Below are positions 18,801-27,185 of a stretch of DNA of 44,174 nt, piece by piece. Below the pieces are notes generated by a model. It saw only the letters and a program-made list of their open reading frames with translations, was not told the DNA's origin and ran no database searches. Source of the stretch: Nitrospinota bacterium. GTDB lineage: Bacteria > Nitrospinota_A > UBA7883 > JACRGQ01. The first letter of the stretch is position 1. Every line of letters begins with the position of its first letter. The stretch is taken from positions 1 through 44,174 of the forward strand of contig JACRGR010000041.1 in the NCBI GenBank assembly GCA_016212275.1. Direction: 5' to 3'. A program made the position numbers and the translations under genes.

Positions 18801-19350
18801 CCAGCAGTCCGGCCATATCAACGACGTGGGGTTCGAGACGTATTGCCGGATGCTGGAAGAGGCTGTGGAAGAACTGAAAACCGGCGTTGCGCCTGAGGGG
18901 GCGGAAGTAATTCTTTCCCTCGACTTTGCCGGGAAACTGGAGGAGTCGTACATCCCCGCGCTGGATCAGCGGATGAACTTGTACTCCCGTATCCATAAGG
19001 CGGAATCGGCGGATGAGATACGGCAGGCCGCCGAGGAATTGGCGGACCGCTTCGGCCCTCTGCCGGACCGGGCGCAAAAGTTGTTCGATGCGGCGTTCAT
19101 CCGGTGGGCATCCGGGGCGCTGGGGCTTGAGCGGGTGGAACTGGCCGGGGGCATGTTGGGTCTGTTTTTACGGGCGGGATCCCACGCCGCCCCCGCGATC
19201 GCCGCCGAAACGCCGGCGCATTTCAAAGGGGGCGTGGCCACGGCGGGGCCGAACGCCCTGAAGATTGATTTGGCCGGGATCGTGCCGGAAAAGCGGCCTT
19301 CGTCCGTGGCGGGGTTTTTAGTCCGATGCGCCAACGCGGTCAGCCACTGA
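15898..19350 (+). CDS. mfd: transcription-repair coupling factor
   Basis: 1150 residues, full length. It displaces stalled RNA polymerase and recruits UvrA to damaged template strands. Visible in order: an N-terminal UvrB-like module (LVTTPAALLQK; GTFAFRGGLLDCWPP), the RNA-polymerase-interaction/CarD-like domain (KPGDFVVHRDHGIGLYHGM, about residue 487), then the superfamily 2 translocase with GDVGYGKTEVAMRA (Walker A near 637-644), DEEQRFG (738), TATPIPRTLHMA, TTIIESGLDIPNANT and QLYQLRGRVGRG, and the C-terminal domain with SGHINDVGFETYCRML. The ATG has only a weak ribosome site. It is followed 58 bases later by a hybrid sensor kinase. Confidence 0.97.
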   Translation: MMPFRSVLLHGSPPIRVQGLTPSAEAFVISFFFQRQAERMVIIVPDNAEAERLVADIGFFFGDVERIVYLPQWETLPYEPVSNTPEIAAQRHLALARLALDGGRFLLVTTPAALLQKAVEPSVAADAFFLLQPGAAVDRKTLEEFFALTGYEHGDPVREPGTFAFRGGLLDCWPPQERMPFRVEFFGDEVETVRRFDPGTQRSMGGAVSVTLVPAREPHYYGTDIPALLARTDAFARDTGKDMAFLRIRLENRQFFPGMERFLSLFYPSATAPLWALPNGAALIVCGAELIAEHLALFHKEIETGYGEALGRVEHVPPPSALYEPTETFEQFLQETPGLRFSEIADEPDGPHCLTISARDADRLHGVFSRFIYDCRQRLATGGSLLFVARGEETLNRVSSLLAEEEMGFVQIAREDLPRIVQEFSGSEPPAPRLMATIGNLSAGFLLEAVNLAVITEEEVFGRHALPRRRERVRRAAAFATDFSDVKPGDFVVHRDHGIGLYHGMKTVSAAGAADEYLEIEYAEDQRLFLPISSTHLLEKHSSGGGHRPVLDRIGGQTWAKTRERVKKGIMRMAKELLEIQARRNTGKAHAFSPDGHFHREFADSFGFAETPDQALAIADVAGDMEADKPMDRLVCGDVGYGKTEVAMRAAFKAALDGRQTAVLAPTTLLVNQHLANFKRRMEPFGIKVAALSRFVPAKERSAALAALTAGGVDIVIGTHRLLQKDVSFAKLGLVIIDEEQRFGVAHKERLKQLRETVDVLTLTATPIPRTLHMAVSGIREISVINTPPPERLSIKTAIRKFGDETVVEAVNRELSRGGQVFFVHNSVQSINRMLAYLQKIVPGARMAAAHGQMSGTELEEIMERFIRHRLDVLVCTTIIESGLDIPNANTIVVNRADKFGLAQLYQLRGRVGRGRHRAYAYLLVPGTLSPVARKRMKAIEELSELGSGFKLAARDMEIRGAGNLLGSQQSGHINDVGFETYCRMLEEAVEELKTGVAPEGAEVILSLDFAGKLEESYIPALDQRMNLYSRIHKAESADEIRQAAEELADRFGPLPDRAQKLFDAAFIRWASGALGLERVELAGGMLGLFLRAGSHAAPAIAAETPAHFKGGVATAGPNALKIDLAGIVPEKRPSSVAGFLVRCANAVSH

Positions 19351-19408
19351 AAGCGGCGGGCGGTGTGATAGAATTCGGGGGAATCAAGGAAGGGAGAACC
19401 GGCAATCT

Positions 19409-22400
19409 GTGGGGATTCAGGATGAACGCCTGTCGAAAGCCGTCAATGGCATTGCCCGGCATGAACACGCCGGGCTGATATATAAATCGCCTTCCGAAAA
19501 ATACTCCGTACTTATTCCATTTATCAAGACCGGGCTGGAGCGCGGGGAGCGGTGCGTGTATCTGTGCGGCTCCGCCCATTCCTCTCCCGTTCTGGAAGCG
19601 CTCTCCGCCGGCGGGGTGGATGTTCACGGGGCGGTGGATACCGGGGCGTTGGTCATCGAAGACCAGGCGGACTGGTTGCGGGGGAATGGCGACGCCGCCG
19701 ACTTCCTTGAGTCCGCTTTTGAAGATTCGGTTGATGGCGGATATACCGCTTTGCGGGTCGCGGGGGAAGTGGCCTGCGAGGGTCTGCCTGACCCGCCGCC
19801 GGGAAACCTGGCGGAACATCGGGAGGGGCTGAACCGGTTTTTTTCGGGGAAGCGGGCCACCGGCCTGTTCCTGTATGACGCCCAAAAGGCCGGGAGCGGC
19901 GTCATTCTTCAAGCCATCAATGCCCACCCCTTGATCATGTACGGCGGCGTGTTGTGCAAAAATTTCTATTTTTCTCCACGGAGCGAAAAGGAATCCGAAG
20001 AGCATATCCGCATCGAACGGATACTTGAATCGCTCAAAGAGCGTGAATTGGCCGAGCAGGCGCTCAAGGAAAGCGAAGAGAAATACCGGCAACTGATGAA
20101 TGAAGCGGGGGACGCCATCCTGCTGGCCGACGCGGAGGGAAACCTGCTGGACAGCAACCGCAAGGCGCAGGAACTGTTCGGGTACACCCGCGAGGAACTG
20201 GGCCGGATGCATTTTCAGAACCTGCACCCGGAGCACGAATTGCCGAAGGCGGTGGCGGGCTTTCATCAGGTGATGCAGGGGAGTGGACGCTTCCCGGAAA
20301 TATTGGTGCGGGCCAAGAACGGGAGGGTGTTCCCGGTGGAAATAGCGGGAAACCTCATCGAAGTCGGCGGACGGAAAGTATTGCAGGGCATTTTCCGCGA
20401 CATCACCCTGCACAAACAGATGGAGCGGGCGCTCAGGGAGAGCGAGGACCTGTACCGCCAGATGTTCGACCGTTCCCCCGCGGTGAACCTGTTGATAGAC
20501 ACGATCACCGGGGAGATCGTGGACGCCAATTCCACCGCCGCCGCCTATTATGGATATACAAAGGAAGACCTGCGCCGGATGAAGATCGCCTACCTCGTCG
20601 CTCAGCCGCCGGATGAGGCCGGCGAACAGATGCGGCGCGCCTCGGCGGAGGAAGAGACCCGGTTCAACGCCCTCCACCGGCTCGCATCGGGCGAGGTGCG
20701 CGACGTGGAGGTGTCCGCCGGGCCGGTTGAAGTCGGGGGTCGCACGCTCCTTCACGCGATGGTGTATGACGTTACCCGCAGAAAGCAGGCCGAGGCGGGC
20801 CTGAAAGAGAGCGAAGAACGCTACCGGACATTGGTGGAGGTTTTGCCGGACGCCGTGGTGGTGCATACCGGCGGCAGGATCGTGTATGCCAACCCGGCCG
20901 CGGTGGAATTGATGCGATTTTCGAGCACCAACGACATTCTGGGGAGGGCGGTGCTGGATTTCGTGCATCCTGATTTCCGCGATGCGGTCATTAAGCGGAT
21001 CAGCGTACCGCCCGGCACGGGGCCATTGCCGATGATCGAGGAAAAATTCGTCCGGGGGGACGGCTCCGTCATAGATGTGGAAGTGGCGGCCATGCCGATC
21101 ATGTACGAAGGGAAACCGTCGCGGCTCGCCGTTTTCCGGAACGTCACCGAACGCAAGCAGGCGCAACAGGCGCTCAAGGAGAGCGAGGAGCGGTTCCGCC
21201 TGTTCTTTGAAACGTCGTTCGAAGGGGTGTTGATACACGACAAGGGGATCATCGTCGACGCGAACCGCGCGTTCACGGCAATCACGGGGTATTCCCACGA
21301 AGAATGCATCGGCAAAAGCGCGTTCGACATGGTGGCCCCCGAATGGCGCGACACCGTGGCGCGCCATATCGCCGAAGGGTATGAACGGGCCTACGAGATT
21401 TACGGCTTGCGGAAGGACGGCACGCGGTTGCAGGTGGAAGTGCAAGGGAGGAACGTCCCCTATAAGGGGAAAACCATGCGGGTGACTTCACTGCGGGACA
21501 TCAGCGGCCGTTCCGCGGCGGAAACGGAATTGCGGCGAAGCAAGGACGGGCTGGACGCCGCCCAGCGCATCGCGCGGCTGGGAAACTGGGACTGGGACAT
21601 CGTGAACAACACGCTGGCGTGGTCGGATGAGATATACCGTATTTTCGGCCTTGCCCCGCGCGAATTCGGCGCCACCTACGAAGCGTTTTTGGAAACCGTG
21701 CATCCCGACGACCGGCAGGCGGTGGCGAACGGAGTGACCGGCGCGCTGGAAGGGGAAACCCATTACAACATTGACCACCGGATCGTGCTCCGCGACGGAT
21801 CTATAAAATTCGTGCATGAGCAGGCGGAGGTGTACCGCGGCACTGGCGGTGCGCCGGTGCGGATGGTGGGTACGGTGCAGGACGTGACGGAACGGAAGGC
21901 GGCGGAAGAAGAACTCATCCGCGCGAAAGAGGAGGCGGAACAGGCGACGCAGATAAAGGACAAGTTCGTGTCCCTGGTGTCCCATGACCTGAAAGGGCCT
22001 CTGTCCGCCATGCTGGGATTCCTCCGCTTGGTGTACGACGAACACGCGGCGAAGATGGAGATGGAATCGCGCGGAATGTTCGACACGGCGCTGGATACCG
22101 GACACAAGATGGTGGAACTGATTGACGAATTGCTGAACATCAGCAAGCTCAAAACCGGCAAGCTGACCTTGGAACTTCGATTTGTGGATGCGCGGGAACT
22201 TGCCGAAAAAGTCATCTCTTCCTTAACCCCCCTTGCCGAGCGGAAAGGGGTGCAAATAAAGAATTCCCTTCCTCCCAAAAGCAGGATCCACGCCGATGAA
22301 GTGCTTTTCAGCCAGGTGCTTCACAACCTCGTGTCGAACGCCATCAAGTTCACCGGCGATGGGGGCCTGATAGAGGTTTTCATCCCGCGGGGACAACGGT

Positions 22401-22984
22401 CCACCGTTGCCGTAGCCGATTCCGGGGTGGGCATTTCGCCCAAAAATCTGGAGACCCTTTTCAATTACGAGGTGAAGACCTCCACGCGCGGCACCGCGGG
22501 TGAAATGGGGACCGGCCTGGGACTCCCCCTTTGCTACGACATCATGCGCGCGCACGGCGGGGTGTTGAAGGCCGATTCCGACTTGGGGAAGGGGAGCGTG
22601 TTCTACGCGGTATTGCCTTATATGCGTCCCCGCGTTCTCGTGGCGGATGACGATGAACTGACCCTGAAGCTTATCGCCGAAATACTGGGAGACTTCGATT
22701 GCGATCTTATCCCGGCGCATGATGGGCGCGAAGCGCTGGAACTTGCCTCTTCGCGCCAACCCCATGTGGTCGTTACGGACATCTATATGCCCGAAATGGA
22801 CGGCTATGAACTGTTGCGCGCCCTCCGCGCAAACAAGTCCCTGCGCGCCGTTCCGGTGATCGCCATGACCGGCAAAGGGGGGAAGGAACGGGAAACGATG
22901 CTCCAGCAGGGGGCGGACGATTTCATCGCAAAGCCGTCGCTTGCCTTTGAACTTGTTCCGCGGCTGGGAAAATATATTCTCTGA
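19409..22984 (+). CDS. MEDS / multi-PAS hybrid histidine kinase with receiver
   Basis: 1191 residues, no clear transmembrane helix, so a cytoplasmic sensor. Order: MEDS-type sensory domain (about 14-170, EHAGLIYKSPSE to GGVLCKNFYF); five PAS domains (starting near 200, 325, 470, 590 and 715), each ending in a phrase such as GIFRDITLHKQ or VFRNVTERKQ; HisKA with the H-box VSHDLKGPL (His859); HATPase with NLVSNAIKFT, VADSGVGIS and GTGLGLPLC; and a C-terminal receiver with DDDE and the phospho-acceptor in DIYMPEMDG (Asp1124) and a late Lys in IAKPS. There is no output domain, so the receiver probably modulates the kinase or passes phosphate on. GTG 19409 is about 12 bases after GGGAG; the start is moderately sure. 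No partner regulator gene is adjacent. Confidence 0.93.
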   Translation: MGIQDERLSKAVNGIARHEHAGLIYKSPSEKYSVLIPFIKTGLERGERCVYLCGSAHSSPVLEALSAGGVDVHGAVDTGALVIEDQADWLRGNGDAADFLESAFEDSVDGGYTALRVAGEVACEGLPDPPPGNLAEHREGLNRFFSGKRATGLFLYDAQKAGSGVILQAINAHPLIMYGGVLCKNFYFSPRSEKESEEHIRIERILESLKERELAEQALKESEEKYRQLMNEAGDAILLADAEGNLLDSNRKAQELFGYTREELGRMHFQNLHPEHELPKAVAGFHQVMQGSGRFPEILVRAKNGRVFPVEIAGNLIEVGGRKVLQGIFRDITLHKQMERALRESEDLYRQMFDRSPAVNLLIDTITGEIVDANSTAAAYYGYTKEDLRRMKIAYLVAQPPDEAGEQMRRASAEEETRFNALHRLASGEVRDVEVSAGPVEVGGRTLLHAMVYDVTRRKQAEAGLKESEERYRTLVEVLPDAVVVHTGGRIVYANPAAVELMRFSSTNDILGRAVLDFVHPDFRDAVIKRISVPPGTGPLPMIEEKFVRGDGSVIDVEVAAMPIMYEGKPSRLAVFRNVTERKQAQQALKESEERFRLFFETSFEGVLIHDKGIIVDANRAFTAITGYSHEECIGKSAFDMVAPEWRDTVARHIAEGYERAYEIYGLRKDGTRLQVEVQGRNVPYKGKTMRVTSLRDISGRSAAETELRRSKDGLDAAQRIARLGNWDWDIVNNTLAWSDEIYRIFGLAPREFGATYEAFLETVHPDDRQAVANGVTGALEGETHYNIDHRIVLRDGSIKFVHEQAEVYRGTGGAPVRMVGTVQDVTERKAAEEELIRAKEEAEQATQIKDKFVSLVSHDLKGPLSAMLGFLRLVYDEHAAKMEMESRGMFDTALDTGHKMVELIDELLNISKLKTGKLTLELRFVDARELAEKVISSLTPLAERKGVQIKNSLPPKSRIHADEVLFSQVLHNLVSNAIKFTGDGGLIEVFIPRGQRSTVAVADSGVGISPKNLETLFNYEVKTSTRGTAGEMGTGLGLPLCYDIMRAHGGVLKADSDLGKGSVFYAVLPYMRPRVLVADDDELTLKLIAEILGDFDCDLIPAHDGREALELASSRQPHVVVTDIYMPEMDGYELLRALRANKSLRAVPVIAMTGKGGKERETMLQQGADDFIAKPSLAFELVPRLGKYIL

Positions 22985-22992
22985 TCCGCGGG

Positions 22993-23247
22993 TTATTTTT
23001 CGTGGGCGTGGCGCAGGGAGTAAAGCCCCTGTTCCCATCCCACGGAGATCGCCAAGTATCCTGTCAGCGTTTCCACCGAGGCCAATACCATCGCCAGCAC
23101 CGCCGGTTGCGGCTGTCCGGTGAACAGCCACGTCAAAAGGAATCCGAAGACGTTTCCGATAGCTGTGGCGATCAGAAGGGCGTATCCCGCTTTGTGCCAT
23201 CCAAGCCGTTTTTGCCAGTAGGTGAATATTTCTTTGAGCAGTCGCAT
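22993..23247 (-). CDS. small membrane protein of unknown function
   Basis: 84 residues from ATG 23247, which has AGGAGA eight bases upstream (a TTG two codons earlier is less likely). A basic N-terminus (RLLKEIFTYWQKRLGWHK) is followed by two hydrophobic helices (about 22-42 and 48-68) with a short Gly-Gln-Pro loop, and a His/Glu-rich tail. I do not recognise the family. It ends 8 bases from the convergent hybrid kinase stop and lies 100 bases downstream of the uxs gene on the same strand. Confidence 0.65.
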   Translation of the reverse strand: MRLLKEIFTYWQKRLGWHKAGYALLIATAIGNVFGFLLTWLFTGQPQPAVLAMVLASVETLTGYLAISVGWEQGLYSLRHAHEK

Positions 23248-23347
23248 AGGCAAGTCTCCTGTTGTCGCTTCCTGGATTCATTATCGGCGAAACCGGAAAA
23301 AAGGATGAAAGAGAATGATTACGGGGGATGTACCGCGGTACGAGGGA

Positions 23348-24277
23348 TCAGTTTTCTTTGAAGAACTCGATGGTTTTCGCCAGCCCGTCCCCCAGCGTCC
23401 ATTTCGGCTCATAGCCGAGGCGCGCGCGGGCAAGCGTGATGTCGGGATTTCTTTGTTTCGGATCGTCCCCCGGAAGCGGATTAAAAACGATCTCGCTCTT
23501 TGAACCGAGCGCGGCCTTGATCTGCTTGGCCATGGCGAGAATGGTCATCTCGTTCGGGTTCCCGATGTTGACCGGCATGGTGAGGTTTGAAAAAAGGAGG
23601 AGCACGATTCCATTGATAAGGTCATCCACATAGCAGAAGCTCCTGGTCTGGGAACCGTCGCCGTACACCGTGATGGGTTCTCCCGTGAGCGCTTGCACGA
23701 TGAAGTTGGGAACGGCCCTTCCGTCGTTTTTTCGCATCCGCGGGCCAAAGGTGTTAAAGATGCGGATGATGCGGGTGTCCACCCACCCTTGCCGCAGATA
23801 GGTCATGGTGAGAGCCTCGCCGAATCGTTTTGATTCGTCGTAGCACGAACGGGGGCCGACCGGGTTTACGTTTCCCCAATACGATTCGCTTTGGGGGGTT
23901 ATCGCGGGATCGCCGTAAACCTCGGAGGTGGATGAGAATAAATAGACGGCCTTTTTCTCCTTTGCCAGCTCCAGACAGTGGTAGGAACCCACTGATCCGG
24001 AGAGCAGGGTTTCGAGGGGATGGGCGGAATAATCCACGGGGCTTGCCAGCGATGCGAGGTTAATCACGAAATCGAGTTCCCCCGCGCACTGAATCCCTTT
24101 GTTGATGTCCTGCTCGACGAATTCAAATAGCGGCTCCTTGGCAAGATGCGCGATGTTCCGGCGGTCGCCGGTGATGAAGTTGTCCACCCCGATCACCCGA
24201 TGTCCTCCCGCGATCAGGCGGTCGGCGAGATGCGAACCGAGGAAGCCCGCGGCCCCGGTGACTAGGATCTTTGCCAC
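23348..24277 (-). CDS. UDP-glucuronate decarboxylase (UDP-xylose synthase)
   Basis: 309 residues from GTG 24277. It is a short-chain dehydrogenase-type sugar nucleotide enzyme with NAD loop [38 protein letters not shown] and the [15 protein letters not shown] block that carries the YxxxK pair, the combination typical of UXS enzymes. It makes UDP-xylose from UDP-glucuronate. The gene overlaps the 3' end of the UDP-glucose dehydrogenase gene by 16 bases and has AGGGG just upstream, so the two consecutive steps (UDP-glucose to UDP-glucuronate to UDP-xylose) are translationally linked. A longer frame to 24418 lies inside ugd and is rejected. Confidence 0.88.
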   Translation of the reverse strand: MAKILVTGAAGFLGSHLADRLIAGGHRVIGVDNFITGDRRNIAHLAKEPLFEFVEQDINKGIQCAGELDFVINLASLASPVDYSAHPLETLLSGSVGSYHCLELAKEKKAVYLFSSTSEVYGDPAITPQSESYWGNVNPVGPRSCYDESKRFGEALTMTYLRQGWVDTRIIRIFNTFGPRMRKNDGRAVPNFIVQALTGEPITVYGDGSQTRSFCYVDDLINGIVLLLFSNLTMPVNIGNPNEMTILAMAKQIKAALGSKSEIVFNPLPGDDPKQRNPDITLARARLGYEPKWTLGDGLAKTIEFFKEN

Positions 24278-25569
24278 TTGCCCCTGCCCAAGCTGTAATG
24301 TTCGAACCCAAGCCGGACTTTGCGTTCCGGGTCGTACATATTGCGCCCGTCGAAAATAACCGCGCTCTTCATGGTCTTTTTCACTTTTTCGAGATTGAGC
24401 AGTTTGAATTCCCGCCATTCGGTGACGAGGAGCAATGCATCGGCCCCGCTACATGCGTCATACGCGTTTGTAGAGTAGGTGATGCCGGGGAGCATCTTTT
24501 TCGCGGCGGGCATGGCCACCGGGTCGAACGCCTTGATGTGCGCCCCCATCTTCATCAGGTGCCCGATGATCTCCACCGATTTCGCCTCACGCATGTCATC
24601 CGTGTTTGGCTTGAACGAAAGGCCCAATACGGCGAAGGTGCGTCCCTTCATGTCCGGGAACCGCTTTTGCACCATGCCGATGAAGCGCGGAACACGGCCT
24701 TCGTTGATCTCCAGGACTTCCTTGAGAAGCGAAAACTCGTAGCCGAGTTTCGACGAGGTGTACAAAAGGCTCTTCACGTCCTTCGGGAAGCACGAGCCGC
24801 CGAACCCCAGCCCGGAATTCAAAAACGCCTTGCCGATCCGCTGGTCGCGTCCCATGCCGTTTGCCACGTCTTCCACGTCGGCCCCCACCTGTTCGCACAG
24901 GTTGGCGATGGCGTTGATGAACGATATTTTGAGCGCCAGGAAGGAGTTGGATGCGTACTTGATGATCTCCGCCGAATGGACGTCGGTGATGATCATAGGC
25001 GCTTGCAACGAGGAGTACAGTTCAAGCAAGCGGTAAGCCACCTGCTTGTGCGATGCGCCGATGACGATGCGGTCCGGGTTCAACGCGTCGTACACCGCCT
25101 GCCCCTCGCGCAGAAATTCCGGATTCGATACCACGTCGAACTTATGGCCGTCGTTGCATTCCCGCGTGATGATGTCGCTCACCATGTCCCCGGTGCCCAC
25201 CGGGACGGTGCTTTTATTGACGATGATCTTATACCCGTTCATGTAGCGGGCGACCTCGGCCGCCGCGTCGCGGACGTAGGCAAGGTCCGTTTCGCCGTTG
25301 TCCCGCGGCGGTGTTCCCACGCAGATGAAAATGATCTCCGCCGCCTCGACGGCCGACCTCAGGTCCGTGGAGAATTTCAGGCGGCCTTCGTTGTGGTTGC
25401 GTTCGACCAGTTCTTCAAGTCCCGGCTCGAAAATTGGCATAATACGATTATTGAGGTTATCTATTTTCTCGGCGATCTTGTCCACGCACACCACGTCGTT
25501 GCCCAGTTCGGCGAAGATGGTGCCGGTGACCAACCCCACATAGCCGGTGCCGATAACGCAAATGTTCAT
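24262..25569 (-). CDS. ugd: UDP-glucose 6-dehydrogenase
   Basis: 435 residues, normal length. It oxidises UDP-glucose twice with NAD to UDP-glucuronate. Rossmann loop [10 protein letters not shown] at the N-terminus, NPEFLREG, and the active-site segment [12 protein letters not shown] with the catalytic Cys260 are all present. ATG start preceded by AGGTGAGGG, a ribosome site that contains the fmt TGA stop. It supplies the substrate for the overlapping uxs gene downstream, pointing to xylose- or glucuronate-containing surface polysaccharide (inference). Confidence 0.95.
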   Translation of the reverse strand: MNICVIGTGYVGLVTGTIFAELGNDVVCVDKIAEKIDNLNNRIMPIFEPGLEELVERNHNEGRLKFSTDLRSAVEAAEIIFICVGTPPRDNGETDLAYVRDAAAEVARYMNGYKIIVNKSTVPVGTGDMVSDIITRECNDGHKFDVVSNPEFLREGQAVYDALNPDRIVIGASHKQVAYRLLELYSSLQAPMIITDVHSAEIIKYASNSFLALKISFINAIANLCEQVGADVEDVANGMGRDQRIGKAFLNSGLGFGGSCFPKDVKSLLYTSSKLGYEFSLLKEVLEINEGRVPRFIGMVQKRFPDMKGRTFAVLGLSFKPNTDDMREAKSVEIIGHLMKMGAHIKAFDPVAMPAAKKMLPGITYSTNAYDACSGADALLLVTEWREFKLLNLEKVKKTMKSAVIFDGRNMYDPERKVRLGFEHYSLGRGKWQRS

Positions 25570-25575
25570 CTACCC

Positions 25576-26508
25576 TCACCTGTTTTCAAAACGGCTTGTG
25601 GCGGAAAGCCGCACGCCGCGTGACCAGTCCGTTGCTTGCATCGCCTTTTTCCCTTCCGGGCGGACTTCAAGAAGCCATACTGTACCATTTCCCGTACCCA
25701 CCGCCAAACCTTCAGGAACGCTTCCCACCGTCCCCGGCGGGAGAGAATTGTTCGCATCACCCAGATTGGAACGCAGGAGCAAAATGCGCTTGCCCCCGAA
25801 AAAAGTGAATGCCGCGGGAGAGGGGGAGAGGCCCCGGATTTGACGGTCTATTTGCTCCGCGGGCCGGCCCCAGTCCACCGGCCTTTCTTCCGGGGTGATC
25901 TTGGGAGCGAATGTCGCGCCGCTTTCGTCTTGGGGGATCGGCTCGAAGTCCTCCGCGTCAATGCGGCGAAGGGTTTCCCCCATCAGCGCCGCGCCGGTGG
26001 TCATCACCGCGTCATGCAGTTCACCGGCGGTCATCCGCGTACCGATGGGAATTTCCGAATTCAGGTATATTCCTCCCGCGTCCATCCGCCGGTCCATCTT
26101 CATGGTGGCGACGCCGGTTATCATATGCCCCTCCATGATCGCCCGGTTGATGGGTGCCGCGCCCCGCAAGAGCGGCAGGAGCGATGCATGCAGGTTTACG
26201 CACCCCTTTGGGGGCACGTCCAAAAGCGTTTGTTTGAGTATCTGGCCGAATGCCACCACGACGATGATGTCCGGGCGCAACGCGGCGATTCGTTGAACCG
26301 CTTCCGGGGCGTTCACGTTTTCCGGCTGAAAAACGGGGATGCCCAGTTCCACCGCCTTTTGCTTCACGGGGGTGGGGACGGTTTTTTGTCCCCTGCCGGA
26401 CGGGCGGTCCGGTTGGGATACCGCCAGGAGAATGTTGTGTCCCGCGGCGTGGAGCTTTTCCATTGTGGGAACGGCGATACGGGGGGTGCCGAGAAAAACG
26501 ATGTTCAT
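25576..26508 (-). CDS. fmt: methionyl-tRNA formyltransferase
   Basis: 310 residues. It formylates initiator Met-tRNA with 10-formyl-tetrahydrofolate. The N-terminal formyltransferase domain shows FLGTPRIAVPTMEKL, the VNLHASLLPLLRGAAPI active-site block and TGVATMKMDRRMDAG, followed by the C-terminal OB-like domain (QIRGLSPSPAAFTFFGG). In many bacteria fmt is next to def; here def lies about 5.5 kb away and fmt instead heads the ugd-uxs pair. The ATG has no clear ribosome site, which is unusual beside its well-equipped neighbours. Confidence 0.95.
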   Translation of the reverse strand: MNIVFLGTPRIAVPTMEKLHAAGHNILLAVSQPDRPSGRGQKTVPTPVKQKAVELGIPVFQPENVNAPEAVQRIAALRPDIIVVVAFGQILKQTLLDVPPKGCVNLHASLLPLLRGAAPINRAIMEGHMITGVATMKMDRRMDAGGIYLNSEIPIGTRMTAGELHDAVMTTGAALMGETLRRIDAEDFEPIPQDESGATFAPKITPEERPVDWGRPAEQIDRQIRGLSPSPAAFTFFGGKRILLLRSNLGDANNSLPPGTVGSVPEGLAVGTGNGTVWLLEVRPEGKKAMQATDWSRGVRLSATSRFENR

Positions 26509-26566
26509 ATCGGACGTACTTTAGATAAGGATGGGCGAAAGTGCAACGGGATATTAAGGCGGGGAA

Positions 26567-26605
26567 AGAAAAAAAAGGCGCTCCCGGCTTTCCGCCGGGA
26601 GCGCC
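26567..26605 (-). terminator. rho-independent terminator of the monoheme cytochrome c gene
   Basis: Perfect 12-bp stem GGCGCTCCCGGC / GCCGGGAGCGCC (26577-26588 and 26594-26605) with a 5-base loop. On the minus strand it is followed by a long T-run (the A-rich stretch 26567-26576 on the plus strand). It lies 20 bases past the cytochrome stop. Confidence 0.92.
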
Positions 26606-26625
26606 ATCTTGATTATGCTTACGGC

Positions 26626-27021
26626 TTACTTAAAGGTGTTCAGGTAGAGGATGATGGATTCGACCTGCACCGGGGTCAGCTTTTTGCTGATCATGCTGGT
26701 CTTTTCCTTGTCCTGTATCTGCTGTTCGAGCTTCATCTTGATGGTCTCGTCCTGCATTTCCTTGAAGACCTTGTTCGGGTTGCTGATCCATTCGACCAGC
26801 CAATCGTGGTTCCTGCGCGCCGCAACGCCCAAAAGGCCGGGGCCGCCGCCGGGGCCGCTCATTTTTTCACCCGTCTTGGTGTGGCAGATTGAACAGCGTT
26901 TCGTGAACAGTTCCTCGCCTTTTTCCAGGCTCGGCGTTCCCTTCGCTTTGGCCTGCGCGGTCGCCGTGATGCCGACCGTCAGGGCGAATACCGCTAAGAT
27001 CACCAGTGAAAGTTTTTTCAT
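26626..27021 (-). CDS. monoheme class I cytochrome c
   Basis: 131 residues from ATG 27021. It has a Sec signal peptide (MKKLSLVILAVFALTVGITA, cleavage near AQA), one heme motif CSICH followed by TKTGEKMSGPGGGPGLLG, and a C-terminal helix ending ESIILYLNTFK typical of small class I cytochromes. It is presumably a soluble periplasmic electron carrier. Candidate axial methionines follow in the MQDETIKMKL segment. ATG 27021 has GGGGG eight bases upstream; a TTG six codons earlier overlaps that site and is less likely. Its own promoter lies at 27126-27154 and a strong terminator follows it. It probably serves the nonaheme cytochrome operon just upstream (inference). Confidence 0.88.
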   Translation of the reverse strand: MKKLSLVILAVFALTVGITATAQAKAKGTPSLEKGEELFTKRCSICHTKTGEKMSGPGGGPGLLGVAARRNHDWLVEWISNPNKVFKEMQDETIKMKLEQQIQDKEKTSMISKKLTPVQVESIILYLNTFK

Positions 27022-27125
27022 CCTTCCGTCCCCCTTCAAGATAATGTGTTAAAACCCTTTGGCAAACATCCGGCCAATCTCCGGAAAAATGCCATTTACT
27101 TTAAGTACTAACCTCGCGCTGGAAA

Positions 27126-27154
27126 ACTATACTGTATCCCCTCCCGTTTTTCAA
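27126..27154 (-). promoter_or_regulatory. sigma70-type promoter of the monoheme cytochrome c gene
   Basis: On the minus strand: -35 TTGAAA (27149-27154), 17-base spacer, -10 TATAGT (27126-27131). Predicted start near 27119, giving a leader of about 98 bases. It lies in the gap after the nonaheme cytochrome gene, so the monoheme gene can be expressed separately from the redox operon. Confidence 0.65.
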
Positions 27155-27185
27155 GCATTTCAATTATTTTTCCGTGGACGGGGGA

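Noticed and set aside
17053..19077. Long minus-strand open frame opposite mfd
   Set aside because: It is a shadow of the mfd reading frame; no motif, ribosome site or codon pattern supports it.
24278..24418. Longer N-terminus for the UDP-glucuronate decarboxylase
   Set aside because: It lies inside ugd, and the NAD-binding loop starts right after GTG 24277, as in the family.
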